Below are positions 1 to 11,140 of a DNA stretch of 64,000 bases, piece by piece. The position numbers and the translations under genes are program-made. The stretch is from Crocodylus rhombifer. Taxonomy: Eukaryota > Chordata > Crocodylia > Crocodylidae. The notes below the pieces were generated by a model. That model was not told the origin of the DNA. It saw nothing but the letters and a program-made list of their open reading frames with translations, and did no database searches. The DNA is taken from contig JAVSML010024699.1 in the NCBI GenBank assembly GCA_038503035.1, forward strand, positions 1,200,755 to 1,264,754. The letters are read 5' to 3'. Positions within the stretch are counted from its first letter, which is position 1, and each line of letters opens with the position of its first letter.

Positions 1-95
1 TGATATGACCGCGGCACCCGTTCCTGCCTGGGGTAAGGGGTCGGACCTGATGGTCTGTTTAGGTCCCTTCTGACCCTAAGCACTATGAAACTATG
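1..95 (+). mobile_element. CR1 LINE 3'-end fragment
   Basis: The segment matches the typical CR1 3' untranslated tail: a 'cctgcctggggtaagggg' stretch, then 'ggtcccttctgaccctaa', then a short iterated tail 'actatgaaactatg'. The same tail type recurs at 20111-20158. It is cut by the window edge, so the length of the insertion is unknown. It lies inside the presumed last intron of the gene ending at 2114. CR1 elements insert 5'-truncated, so a bare tail is expected. Confidence 0.7.
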
Positions 96-1156
96 TACTG
101 TAAATCATTATCAGTATCCAACAACACTTCTATCCCATTTTCTTCTCTCAGATTGACTGAAATATTAAAAATGAAAACACTTACTTTAAAAAGAGCTCAC
201 TGCAAAATAGACATTGTGGTAGGTTCTGTTTAGTCCAATGACCGACTCCTTATCAGCTGCATCTTTTATTTAAAGAGCCTGAGAACTCCCCAAAGATTCT
301 TAGCATCAAATCTTGATTTCTGTTCTAAAAGATAAAGGCTGTGTAAGCCCAGAAGCCTACACTAGTGGCTGTTTTATACATTGTGGAAGCAATTAAGCCA
401 GTCTGAAGCATGCAGAATAGACAACTCCAAAGATCAGGCCTACAGAAAATGTATAGCGTGGGTTCTGCTTAATCAGATGGTGTGAAGTATTTTAGGTTGG
501 TCTATATGGTCCTAAGCCAGACTGAGGTTCATGCAAATGTGTTTTTATTACACCGGACATCAGAGCCAGGGTCCTGTCATCGTAAAACACATATCAGTCC
601 ATGTTCAAAATCTGTCAGGAGGTTAACCAGAAGGTTATTGTCAGGAAATACTCAAGCTAAACCTAACTATTGTTATAAACAATGAAAACACAAAACATTT
701 AAAGGGCAAACAGCTTCATGATGAAAGCTTAAATGTAGAAGTTGGGTTGTCATGGATACAGCATTCCATTTATTGTATGAGGATAACGCTTTAAAAGTGA
801 CTTAGGAATATAGGGCCAGTGAAATGACTAGTTCAGTGGCCAGGCAGTTAAATGGGAGGGAGGAGACTTGGATTCTGGTTTCTACTGTGAGGAGTGTTCA
901 TGCATCATCTCATGGGGCTGTTTAATGTAAAATCCAATGGAAGTGAAGTGTGAATGTCCCTTTTGAAAATTCCTGCCTCTACATCATATTTGCCTAAATA
1001 CGTGATTGTAAATACAAGATGTCCACTAAAGTTGTGATGTGTAAATAACCTAAGTGAACCCATTTTTATTTTATATCCTTAGTGGGGTTTGGTTTTTTGT
1101 AAATGAAAGATGGCAAATTAACATTTTTTTAAAAATTTATTTATTGATGGCTACAG
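96..1156 (+). other. Presumed last intron of the ERCC6L2-like gene
   Basis: AT-rich sequence with stops in all frames and no recognisable repeat beyond the CR1 tail at its left end. It ends in a T-rich tract and a 'ctacag' acceptor directly before the coding exon. No other exon is visible here. The intron assignment rests on the acceptor and on the open frame that continues upstream of the first Met of the exon. Confidence 0.5.
1140..1156 (+). promoter_or_regulatory. Splice acceptor of the terminal coding exon
   Basis: The sequence reads '...ttattgatggctacag' then 'gaaacaatttgag'. The AG at 1155-1156 follows a T-rich but interrupted polypyrimidine region from about 1122. Splicing here gives a frame (Lys-Gln-Phe-Glu-Glu before Met at 1173) that runs open to the stop at 2112. 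The Met at 1173 is therefore probably internal, not a start. Confidence 0.6.
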
Positions 1157-2114
1157 GAAACAATTTGAGGAAATGGTCTCCTACTTCAATATGGCTTCAG
1201 TGGAAGAACTTGCAGAACACATTGCCCAAACAACATCAGAAATACGACAGAAAATGTTGAAAGATTTTTATGCAGCAAAGTACCCAGAGTTAGAGAACAT
1301 TTTTCCAATTGAGGTTCCAGCGTGTGTTTCCGATAGATGTGAGGAAGATGAGGTGTGTTCAGCCCATTCCAGAAAGAGAAAGTCCACTATTAAATTTGGG
1401 AAATCATGGTCTAGTGCTTCAGCAGCTGAAGATCCTCCCCATGGGACTACAGAAATATGTAGCCAAAAAAGAAATAAAGGAGAAGCAGAGCAAGTTCACA
1501 ATAACTCCTGCATACAAGATGATGTGTGTCTTAATGCCGAATATAAACAATTGCCCACTGTCATTACCCAAGATAGCATCAGTGGCAGAAACAGTCGGGC
1601 ATTCAAAGATTTTATGGCATCTGGCTCATTAAGCAGTAAATCAGAAATAATTGAGGTGCTGTCTGCAAATGCCACTTGCAGACAGCAAGACTCAGAGGGG
1701 ACAGTGTCTCCGAGAAAAAGATCCCTGTCTCAGTCAGAAAACGGTGAGAAACTCTTTTGCAAGAAAAACTCTTTTGTAGACTTACTGGGAGACACCTCTA
1801 TTCTCAGTGACCTCTTCAAAAGTGATGGAAATAGGCCTACACAGCTGCCAAGAAGATTCTCTTCAGAGCCTGCATCGAAAGCAAAAGAACGACCAAAAGA
1901 CTTCTGGGATATGCTGAATGAGGAGAATGAAGAGAGCATCGGGAAGCTGACAGATGTGGCAGTCATCGAGGAGCTGTGTGAGAGAGCGCCTCTTGTTGCT
2001 TTGACAAAAAAGGAAGAAGCATGTGAAAGTTCTCTTTGGAAAAAGAATGAGAATTTTCTGTGGAAAAAATCTAATGCAACTGAATCTGTGCCTGGCACAT
2101 CTCTAGATGCATAG
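1157..2114 (+). CDS. ERCC6L2: Terminal coding exon, C-terminal region of ERCC6L2-like DNA repair helicase
   Basis: This is the only long open frame in the window with ordinary host-gene character: about 318 codons from an acceptor AG to TAG at 2112-2114. It encodes an N-terminal helical block (EELAEHIAQTTSEIRQKMLK, then DFYAAKYPELENIF), a long polar Ser/Lys-rich linker with basic patches (SRKRKS, SPRKRS), and a conserved-looking end with DFWDMLNEENEESIGKLTDV, LCERAPL and two LWKK-type repeats (SLWKKNENFLWKK). From memory of the family, this arrangement fits the large last coding exon of the long ERCC6L2 isoform, a nuclear SNF2-family ATPase acting in DNA double-strand-break repair. The helicase core would lie upstream, outside the window. 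The name is recognition, not a search result. The exon itself shows no frameshift or internal stop. The alternative is an unrelated disordered nuclear protein. Confidence 0.65.
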
Positions 2115-2264
2115 ATATGTACATTAATCTTGCATCTCGGGCACCAAGCTAATCAGTCGCAAAGTGATTAAGAATATTCACTGGTATTAGTAGCGTAAAT
2201 TATCAGACAATTTTGAGATTTATTATGCTCCAGTCTTATTGCCCTTGGGACATAGCGTAAGATA
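2115..2264 (+). other. Proximal 3' UTR of the ERCC6L2-like gene
   Basis: Unique-looking AT-rich sequence between the stop codon and the GC-rich repeat array. No canonical AATAAA is seen before the array. The first AATAAA downstream is near 3299 ('ggaataaaccc'), just after the array hairpin, so the transcript may run through the array or use a variant signal such as 'attaag' near 2167. Confidence 0.45.
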
Positions 2265-3150
2265 GTCCAAGATGCCCACTAGCCACCCACCTGGGCAGCC
2301 CTATGGGGTGCCACCCCAGCAGAGGGAAGGAACAGGGTCCCCTGCAGCTCAGCACCCACCGGCAGCTTGCCCCCCTGGCCACAGGAGAGGTGGGCAGCGT
2401 CCATGGGGGTGGAAAAAAAGGATCAGGCACCTCACTGCCTTTATTTATTTATTTTCCTGGTGGAACCTGTCTGCATGAGCTGCTGCTGGGCCGAGCAGCC
2501 CCTGAGCTGTGCGGGGCCTGGTCCTTCCCTTCATGGCAGTGGCGCTCCCCGGGGCCGCCCAAGTGGGGTGCTAGCTGCACAGGTGCTGCCCCAGTCACAG
2601 GCAGCACCCACTGGATCCAACTCTTCCCTGAGCCTGCACACTGGAAGCCCACCAGGCACTGCTCCCTTTGCAGGCTAAGGGAAGAGTTTGATCTGGTGGG
2701 TGCTGCCTGCGAGCTGGGGCAGCACCCACACAGCTAGCACCCTGCCTGGATGGCCCCAGAGGGTGTCGCCGCTGTGGAAGGAAGTACCAGGACCCTTTGC
2801 AGCTCAGGTGCCACTCATCCAGCGGCAGATTGTGCAGGCAGGCTCTTCTGGGAAAAAAAGTAACAAAAAAAGCAACAAAGGGCCTAATCCTTTCCTTTTT
2901 TCTGCAGAGCCTGCCTTCCTGCCTCTTCCGTGGCTGGGAGGTGAGCTGCCGGTGGGCCCTGAGCTGTAGGGGCCCCAGCCCTTCTCTCCACATTGGTGGT
3001 GCCCCCTGGGGCCACCCAGGCAGGTGGCTAGCAGGTGCGTGCTGCCCGAGCTGGGGTAGCACCCACCCAGGCAGCCCCAGGGGGTGCTCTTACTACAGAG
3101 GGACCAGGGTCCCCTGTAGCTCAGGGACTGGTTGGCCCGCCAGCACCTTG
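2265..3150. repeat. GC-rich array of alternating inverted ~200-bp modules
   Basis: A module containing 'agctagcacc', 'ggccccag', 'accaggaccc' and 'cagctcagg' occurs in alternating orientation: + about 2265-2430, - about 2440-2629, + about 2678-2875, - about 2880-3045, + about 3055-3150. The inner 48-49 bases of the central pair (2582-2629 and 2678-2726) are almost perfectly complementary, and the similarity continues outward for about 190 bases per arm. The array is far richer in G+C than its flanks. The many open frames across it in all directions follow from the inverted structure and composition and are not genes. It probably derives from a non-autonomous DNA transposon; the termini were not resolved. 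Confidence 0.75.
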
Positions 3151-3248
3151 TTCCTCTGCTGCAGGAGACATGGGTGGGCTCCAAGGGGAAAACAATTTAA
3201 AAGTATTGGGCCCCTCTCTAACAGTGGTGGAAGCCCCTAAATTGTAAC

Positions 3249-3283
3249 GGTGGGTTTTTAATTGTTGGAATTAAAAACCCACC
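3249..3283. repeat. Perfect 15-bp stem hairpin
   Basis: GGTGGGTTTTTAATT (3249-3263) and AATTAAAAACCCACC (3269-3283) are exact reverse complements around a 5-base loop GTTGG. It sits at the right edge of the GC-rich inverted array and just before an AATAAA near 3299. It may be the terminal part of that element. Confidence 0.8.
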
Positions 3284-4483
3284 ATTTCAATCCATAGGAA
3301 TAAACCCCCATCACTTGTACAAGCGCCCTAGTATTTTCCGTTTACATGGGTAACTTTCATGTTATTACAGTAATTTTTCCTTCTTTCTGATCTTTGTCAT
3401 GGCTGTCTGGGTTAATTTTGTTTGTCTCAAGAAGCTATATTTTGGTATTCAGAGGTTTTGTTCTTCACCTTTAGGAGTCCAGTAACAGAACACAATGTCA
3501 TGGTATGCTGTTTGTGCCAGGTATGGTACAAACAAGCAAACCCAGGTTGTGGTAGTGGAAAGTCAGTTGGGTGAAAGGATACGGTGGCAAAAGTTGCATA
3601 CAATCCCAGATGGGCTGTAGGCAGTCTGTAATGTCCATAAAATGGCTTGGAGTAGGATAGTTTTGAGGGACAGACTGATTCAGATACACCCCACCTGCAA
3701 CCTCCACCAGTGGCATCTTTGTAGAATCCCAGATAAACTCTTTTATGAGGAAGCTAATGTGGTATTGCCACCTGCCAAGAATATAGGTGAGTATGGGCAC
3801 ACAGTTTTGCTCTGACACCATGAGCCCACTTTGATTGCTACTTGAGCAGGTACACCCTCTGCCTTTCTGATGCATCCTGTAATCAGAGTATTAAGCATGG
3901 GTCCATCAAAGAGGAACTGATGGGGGAAAAGAGGCTGTGCATATGTAGTCATAACAGAGGCCTGTATTGACAACTTCATCCACTTCCATTGACTTAGGTG
4001 ACATACATTACATGCAAAGTAGCTTTGAATCCCTAGCACACAAATTAGCTTTTATAAATGATCTATACTCAACTGATTCAGAATAGATGACTGCTGGCAG
4101 TTATGATCAAATGTCAATCTGATGCATCACAATCCAACAACAAATGTTTATGAACACCTTTGGTGTAGAAGATGTGTGGTGGTTCCCTAAAGTACTCTTG
4201 ATTTTCAATTTTGAACTGTATTTTATGTACAGGTTCTAGGATCTCTAAAGGACTTTTAAACTCCTAAAGCAGGGGGTAAGGGGAATCAGTCTAAGTACAG
4301 TCACCTGAACTCACTACATGCCTTCCTGTTTCATTTGCCTAGAGTACTGTGTCTTTGTGTATAGAAAACAGCTCACAATTAGGATCCAGGTTGTAAGTAT
4401 TCCTCTGCTTAAATGCCTTGAGGCATCCAGTTCAGTAGATGTTTTTGGATAATGACACGTGAGTGTAACCAGGAAGTCAAAGG
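3284..4483. other. Intergenic sequence, nothing recognised
   Basis: No conserved frame, RNA gene or clear repeat was recognised. Short open frames near 3498-4039 on the minus strand show no known domain. Confidence 0.5.
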
Positions 4484-5215
4484 AAGTGATACTTTTCCTC
4501 TGTTCAGTGCTGGCGAGGACTCACCTGGAGTACTACATTCAGTTTGGCACTGCACTACAAGAAAAACATAGACTACTGATCCTCAACCAGGGTGCCACAG
4601 CACCCTGTGGTGCCTTGTGATTTTTTCAGGGGTGCTTTAGGGTGCCACACAATGTTAGCAAGGTTAGATTTACAAATATGATTCACAAGATAAACCTGAA
4701 GATTTCAAACAGAAATCCATAGGTGTGGTCTTTCCGAGTTTTTTGCAACAGAAAACCTGCTCTATTAGTTTTCACCCTTTTGACTGCAGAAAAATGAGAG
4801 CTAGCTTTTTCAGAGGTGTCCCTTGAGTCTATCCAGGGGTGCCTTGGGTTACAAAAGATTCAGAACCACTGACACAGAGAAATAGGAAGAAGCCCATTAG
4901 AGAGCAACAAACATTAATATTAGAGATGTAGAAAACATGCTTTACACAAAAATGTTGGAAGAACTGAAATTATTTAGTTAGGGGAAGAGGCGCTTGAGAG
5001 GCAATTTGGTAAGTGTTCAAATGCTTAAAGGATGGGACTGACTTCTTTGTGGCCATAGGAGACAGGACAGGAAGTAATGGTCTTAAATTGCAGGAAAAGA
5101 ACTCCGTGAGGATGGTTACTGTCTGGAACAAGTTTCCTACAGTTGTTGTTGGAGTCTGTCCTTGGAAGGTGTATGGTGGCCCCTGAGAGAAATTTTTGAG
5201 GTTAACAGTGGTCTG
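4484..5215 (+). mobile_element. Old CR1 LINE, RT C-terminal part and 3' region, split by a hAT element
   Basis: At 4484-4573 the translation resembles the CR1 RT tail (LFLCSVLARTHLEYYIQFGT), where CR1 normally has a 'LVRPHLEY' type motif. At 4872-5215 it continues with the CR1 pattern 'gaactgaaattatttagt', 'gaggggcaatttg'-like and 'ggcttgggatgggactg'-like stretches and a decayed 3' end. A 298-bp insertion separates the two halves. The copy is heavily mutated, so it is older than the hAT insertion it carries. Confidence 0.6.
4574..4871. mobile_element. Non-autonomous hAT-like transposon with target-site duplication
   Basis: The left end reads 'tactgatcctcaacc' and the right end, reverse complemented, reads 'cagtggttctgaatc', the typical hAT terminal inverted repeat. 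The flanking octamers are 'acatagac' (4566-4573) and 'acacagag' (4872-4879), 6 of 8 identical, as expected for a decayed 8-bp target duplication. The body repeats 'ggggtgcctt/ggtgccac' motifs near both ends. It has no transposase frame. It inserted into the CR1 copy at 4484-5215. Confidence 0.75.
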
Positions 5216-8200
5216 TTGGTCCAAATGTTGGTACCACTGCTATACATGTATAACAGGTGAGCTCCTCCAGCTCTATTTAACAAAACAAAAAACTGTGATT
5301 TTTTTTTTTTCCCCCTCAATTCTTCCAAAAATAATAGTTGTGGATACGTGTCCTTGGAGGAGAATTCTAGACTCTGCATTTTGAATGAATGGAGGAGCCC
5401 TGATTCATGTACCTAAACTCTGAGTAAGGCAGAAGTTCATACATATCCCTGTGTTTAGCTTTGTTTGCAGGCAGCTCCACACTCAAGTGTCCTAGTTTTT
5501 TGGAGGTGTCATTCTGAGCCATCCATCTCTGCACGTGCATTGTATACATAGCAATGCCTAACACAGACTTCTGGACTCGACTCTGAAGGCCAGGAACCTC
5601 AGTGTTAGGTGTTAGTGTCTAACTTGTAGGTACTTGTAGGTAACTCTTTTATTGGCTCTTGCCCAAAACGCATACCAAACACACCAAGTAGATTTAAATT
5701 CTTAATAATGAGAGGATAATCCTACACTTTCTGATTTGCTCAGTACTGCTAATATTATTTCTAAATAATTTTACATAAACCAAGATGCTCTCAAGCTATA
5801 TACTTAAAATAATGAGAAAAATGGGAAAAGATTCTTTTGGGGTTTTTTTCCTCCTACAAAGGTACGTAAACCTTTTTAACAATTATCTAGGATACTGGAC
5901 CACATTGATTAGGTCCCAAATAGAACACAAAGGGATCTCAGAAATGAGGGCGGGGGCAGTACAGAAATTGGCTAGTTCTAGTGGAGATCTTGAAAGCACA
6001 TTTCCTTTATGAGGCCATTTGGGTTGTGGATCTTTGTAATACACAGAAGAAGGACTCCATTCTACTTCAAGTGACGTGCATTCCCCTTACAAGGTAAATT
6101 GCTTTGGAGGAAAATATGGGGCAGTGTGAGGCTCCAAGAATGGACTGGCACAAATCTCCACGGTCTGGTAAACTGCGATTGTGACGCCTCTAAGGCAGGT
6201 GCATGGGGGTTTAGGGGGAGTGGATTATTTGTGTGGAAAATGGTGCTTGCCCATTTTATAAAGCCCTTTAGATTAGCTAAGGAAGAGTGCTGTGTTTAGA
6301 AACTATGTATTATTTGCCTCCACACCTTCTGCATATCGCATAGGGATGTCTGTATTCAGTCTCTTCATGACTCAAGAGTGCTTCAACCAAGGAAAGTAGA
6401 ATATATAGGATCTGAATATAAATCTGTGACATTAGTCCTACCTTGAATTCTGCCTAGGATTGTAGCACAAAGTTCCCAAAATTAAGATATCTGAGATTGA
6501 GTATTCAACCATAATTCTGTTCTTTGTACATATGCCCTAAACTATGGTCTTTGGATTGCTAATTACCAAATACAATTATATATAATACAATACAGACTAA
6601 AAGTTCTTATTCAGTTGTACAGAAAATATATATTGTAGATGTGCCCTGCCACATTACTGTAATAGATACTCTGCACCTATTCTAATAGCAAGTAAACTGG
6701 TGAATAATAATTGTTAGCTCTTATTAGTATGCACGCATACATCCCCATGTGTATGTAGGCAAACCTTCCTGTGTGTAATAAACATTGGATCTGATCTCTG
6801 ATCTGTACCCTACCAGTCTTTCAGAAAAGAAACAAGAAGATGCCTATTTATTTTTAAAAAATACTGTTTAGGAACATATTCCAGAACTACAACCGATCAC
6901 CTTATTCCCTGGCAGCATTGCCTCTATTTAACACTCATGTAAAAAAAAAAAAAAAGCTGCTGTCAAGAAAAATGCTTATAAAACAAGTAATATAATGCCT
7001 TATTGGCTGAATAATATATCACCTTGCCTAGTATTATGGGATCATTTGATGGAAGACCTTATCATAATGTGTAACCAAGAAGCCAGGGTTTAATGTTGCC
7101 AAGGGAACCTCAACCATAATCTCTGACTTCTGTAGGTTCTGAAACCTCAAATGCAATGCCATTTAAATAGTGGGTTTTGCATTGAATATGCTGTATAACT
7201 TGTTTTATGTGAAGGGTAAATGTTATGAAATTTTAAAACCTTGGACACTGAAGCTGCACAGCAGCAGTCTGTGAACTGTGGTGGTTTTTGTGGTCTGGAT
7301 GACTGCCCGTTGGAAAATAAATTTAAATTTGATCTGGAGCAGATTCTCCTTTAGGTCATGGGAAGCTGTTATAGGCTTTGCTCTGTCTCTGTGTTAGCCA
7401 TTATGCACTTATTGTAACTGGATGCCATTGAAAACTATAATGGGAAATCTGACTTAAGTACCTGAAGCAAGACAACTTGGTATTTAACGCATGTGATGAA
7501 GTAGTAACATGCTTGGGCTTCGTAAGAAATTGGCATGAGTATGATAAATATGAGTCTGGTGGATGTCTGTCTCCCTCTGAATCTACATGCTGCTACCGTT
7601 TTTATTCTATCCCTTGGTGTTTGATACAGTCTTACAGCTTTGAGCCACTTCAACTTATGACAGCCAATGAAGACAGTTAAAGAAGTTTGTTTCCCGTGCA
7701 CATAAAGACAAAACTAGCCTCAATAGAAAAACTGAAAGATAGTTTAATCACCTGATTTTGAATTATGCTTCAGCTGAAGAAAATACTTTCATCCCTGAGA
7801 TGGATCCAGTGCTTCCATCTTCTGTGTCTCCTACTTCCTGTTAATATGGAAAGACAATGAATAATGCACGGATGGGCCTGCTTATTAATAAAAAATTGTT
7901 ACATTTTCTTGCATGCCAAGCAGGTATGGTATGGCTAACTATGGTATGGATCTGGATCATAGAAGTGCTTGATACTAATTATATTGTTGCCTACAGTCCA
8001 GTCTTTAATCTCCTCTTTCTGAAGCAGTTCTGTGAGAGAACAGTAGCTGATCAGATCAAATAGCATCTGACACTCTCCAATACTCAGAAACTAATCAGTT
8101 TGACCTCAGACCTGGCTATGGTATGGAGATGGTGTTAGTATTTTTGGTGAGGGGCGGGGGGTTCTGGATGCTTCAGAGGAATAGAAAAAGTCGCACGTAA

Positions 8201-8752
8201 ATGTGACATAAATAATGATAGGAGTGAATGGACTTGGTTAGATGTGGCCCGTCATTCCTTTTACCTTAAGATTCATTGACTGTATTTCAGCAGGACTTGG
8301 CATGGGCATAAGAATGCAACTTTTGCAACCATTTGCAGGATGGGGGCCCAAATAAAAAGATTTCATTGACTACCTGATGTCACAGGGGGATGAATATTCA
8401 AACCCACTTGTTTCTGAAGAGGTGAATAGGCTTAGATAAATCAAAACTCCCCATACACGTATACATTTTATTTACTTGTACACCAAATTCTGTTGATTTA
8501 CATGTGGAAACACATTAGTTTTCTTAGCCTTGAACCACAAGAAAATGTCTTGAAGTAGGATTTATTCCTGCATGTATTTTCCTGTTGGAATCCGACAGAT
8601 TATACCTGGAGGTATTATGTAAAGCCATAACTATGGAGTTTAGGTGCACTGGGGATATGCCTATAAAATGGTGTTTTGTCATGAATAAGACATGCATAAT
8701 AAAAATTGCAACCTAAGGCTGAAAATGAGTGTGCCATACAAAAAAATTCCTA
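5216..8752. other. Intergenic, nothing recognised
   Basis: AT-rich sequence with no recognisable exon or long repeat. It holds an A-run near 6941-6955 and scattered AATAAA hexamers (for example near 6776 and 7315) that cannot be tied to a transcript. Confidence 0.45.
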
Positions 8753-8776
8753 CTACTATATATATATATATAGTAG
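8753..8776. repeat. AT palindrome, 24 bp
   Basis: CTACTA followed by alternating TA and ending TAGTAG is an exact palindrome. A second short TA run follows ('tactatatatat', about 8781-8792). This is a simple-repeat cruciform candidate. Confidence 0.8.
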
Positions 8777-10370
8777 AAATTACTATATATATCCTTCAAA
8801 AGCTACAAATAAGAGTCCTGAGCCTTCTTGGAAATCTGATCATAATTTGTTTCGGTTTAGAAATAAAGGAAGCTTCAGGGGATTTAGCGTTTGCAGGGTT
8901 ACAGCAAAGAGGAATGTGGGTGGCTTCTGCTGGCAGGTTTCTACATGGTTGCTGCAAAGCGTGGGTCACGTGCAAACTGTTAACAGCCTAGTAGAATAAG
9001 GAACTGACTTCATGAGGAGGGGGCTGCCAGTTTTCACTGGATGACTAGATTTTAGAGCTGCTTATTTAAATCTGGAAGATTATAGGATTCTGATTTTTCT
9101 TCTCTTGACCCTTCAGCACATACCTGTAATCCCCTTTGAATTCAGTGGGAATTACTTGGATGGGTAAAACAGGGCTCCTGTGAACTCCTAAGAAATCTGA
9201 CCCTGTCTACACAACAAATGCAACTGAAGCAGGAAACCTATTGATAGTATGGTCCCTCTCCTTGATTAAAATGTAGCGTGTGTGTCCTAAGTTTTGGGCA
9301 GACTTCATCTTCACCATGTTTTGCAAACTGAATCATGTACCCAGGCTTGGGAACCGCCTTGCTGCAAAACAAACTTCATACAGGATTGTGAAAGTGAACA
9401 ATTGCAGGCAGTGATTATGTTTTTGTGAAACTATTGGCGTGCATACCAACATTTTATGAACTTTGAGAGACAGAAGTTGATGGGATTTATTCAGGGATAA
9501 CTTCAGGCACTGAATGGCAGACGCATGCCAGCATTATGTAAAGTGGCAATAGTACTTGGGGGGGAATAAATAAATCCAGAAAATGAAGAACACATGTAGT
9601 TACTCCCTGTGGAAAGTTTTTGGTTGATTGACTTGCCTAGAGGGTAATAAGCCATGCCAGAAGCAAAGAGCCTTCACCATGGTCTTTAGATGTCTCTTCT
9701 GTTCCTCTAGTACCCTCCTTCATACCACCCATTCCAGTGACTACAATATGTGAAGCAGGCTTCCTTATAGACAACTGCTGCCCTCCCTACACTTCCTTGA
9801 TTCATTTTCCTGTTCACAGAAAGAGGCAATGGTACTGTAGGAAAAATGTATTGGATGTTCGTGTAAAATAAAGGCTATTTCATAATTCATCTGCACAAGG
9901 AGACTCCATGAAGGTTGCATATGTGCAACCTTAATCCTGGTACTTTCTACATTTTGAGAGCTTGATGTTGTAACCTTACTACTCAGGGTTTTCAGGGGGT
10001 AGTGTGTATCCAGTTGTGGTTTCCAAGGCTTTCAAATAGAGCAAACGGGGGGGGAAAACAAATTCCACCAGGTGGAATTGGGTAACACGCTGCTCATGAC
10101 CTAGATTAGAATAATTTAAACCATGACACAGATCACTTAAGTAATAGACAGTGGTAGTAGATTATCTCCTATGTGAACCAGCAGTATATTTCACAGTTAT
10201 GTCGTAAAGAGGAAGGAACAGTGGGAAATGGGAATCCTGGATTTCATTCAATGTACTGGAAGGTAGCTAGTCCAAGACATTTCTACCCAGCTTCACTGAG
10301 CCTGTTCAACCCTGTTTACAATGTATTTTACCTTCCTTTTGTTTTGTTTTTTTAAATCCCTAATCCAGTC
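8777..10370. other. Intergenic, nothing recognised
   Basis: No coding exon, RNA gene or clear transposon was identified. A G-run of eight occurs near 10048-10055. Confidence 0.45.
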
Positions 10371-11140
10371 TCTGTTTCCTTGCCTAATTTAGTTGTCCTA
10401 GTCTCCTTCTGGGATCCATAGCAGAATTCCAGTCTCCTTTGACAGGCTTCTCATTCCTGTCTCCTCTCCAAGACCCCTTGTTTGGGCACTTTCCTGCCTT
10501 AGGCCCCTGAGAGTTTTTTCCTGGCTATGGCTTTCTAGCCCCAATCTCTTCTCTCATTTCTCCCACCTCTAACCTATGTTCACTATCTCAGTTTTCCTAT
10601 ACACTATTTGCTCATCTTAAATCCACATTCTCTCCAAAGTTTCCTCATTTCCTTCCTCCTCTCCACTAACTGCCAGTCTCCCCTCTTCCAGCTAGGCTTC
10701 CTTCTGCCATCCCCCGCCTCCCATCCCACTTCTTGTCTACTTTTGTGTGTCTGCATTCATTTAGCCATTTCCTACTACTGCAATGCTTGCACACTAGCTG
10801 GGATAGCACTGAAGGCACAGGAGAGTCTCCTTGCTCACTGTTTGTGTGTTTTCCACAAGAGCCCCCTGGAGCAACAATTTCAGGAAAAGCCTAATTCAGC
10901 CCCTGGGCTGCTGCATGCTTAGCAAAGTCAGACTTCTTGGAGAATTTACCCGCCAGATACTAACAAGTCTCTACTGAGCATGTGCAAACTGAGATTTTCA
11001 AAAGCTTGTAATTTGGCCAAAATTAACCATTTTCTTTCACAGGAACATCAAGACACAGTTTAAGTTTCTGCTCCAGCCCATGGGGGAGGTGCAGGAGCTT
11101 GTCAACAAAACAGCTGTCAATCTTACTGACCTGTTCAAAA
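10371..11140. repeat. Pyrimidine-rich tract and probable dispersed-repeat body
   Basis: From about 10371 to 10740 the + strand is strongly C/T biased ('ctccttctgggatcc', 'cattctctccaaag' and similar). It is followed by a less biased part ('gagcatgtgcaaactgag', 'cttgtaatttggccaaaa'). A similar C/T-rich stretch occurs at about 18960-19110 and another at 27240-27430. The pattern looks like an old interspersed repeat; the family was not identified. Confidence 0.3.

Noticed and set aside
1730..2098. 122-codon frame on the minus strand opposite the ERCC6L2-like exon
   Set aside because: It is an antisense shadow of the real exon, with Ser/Phe-rich composition expected from the complement of Lys/Glu/Ser codons.
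2236..3247. Many overlapping open frames of 60-155 codons on both strands
   Set aside because: They arise from GC-rich inverted modules in which stops are rare; mirrored frames have mirrored sequence, and no domain is seen.
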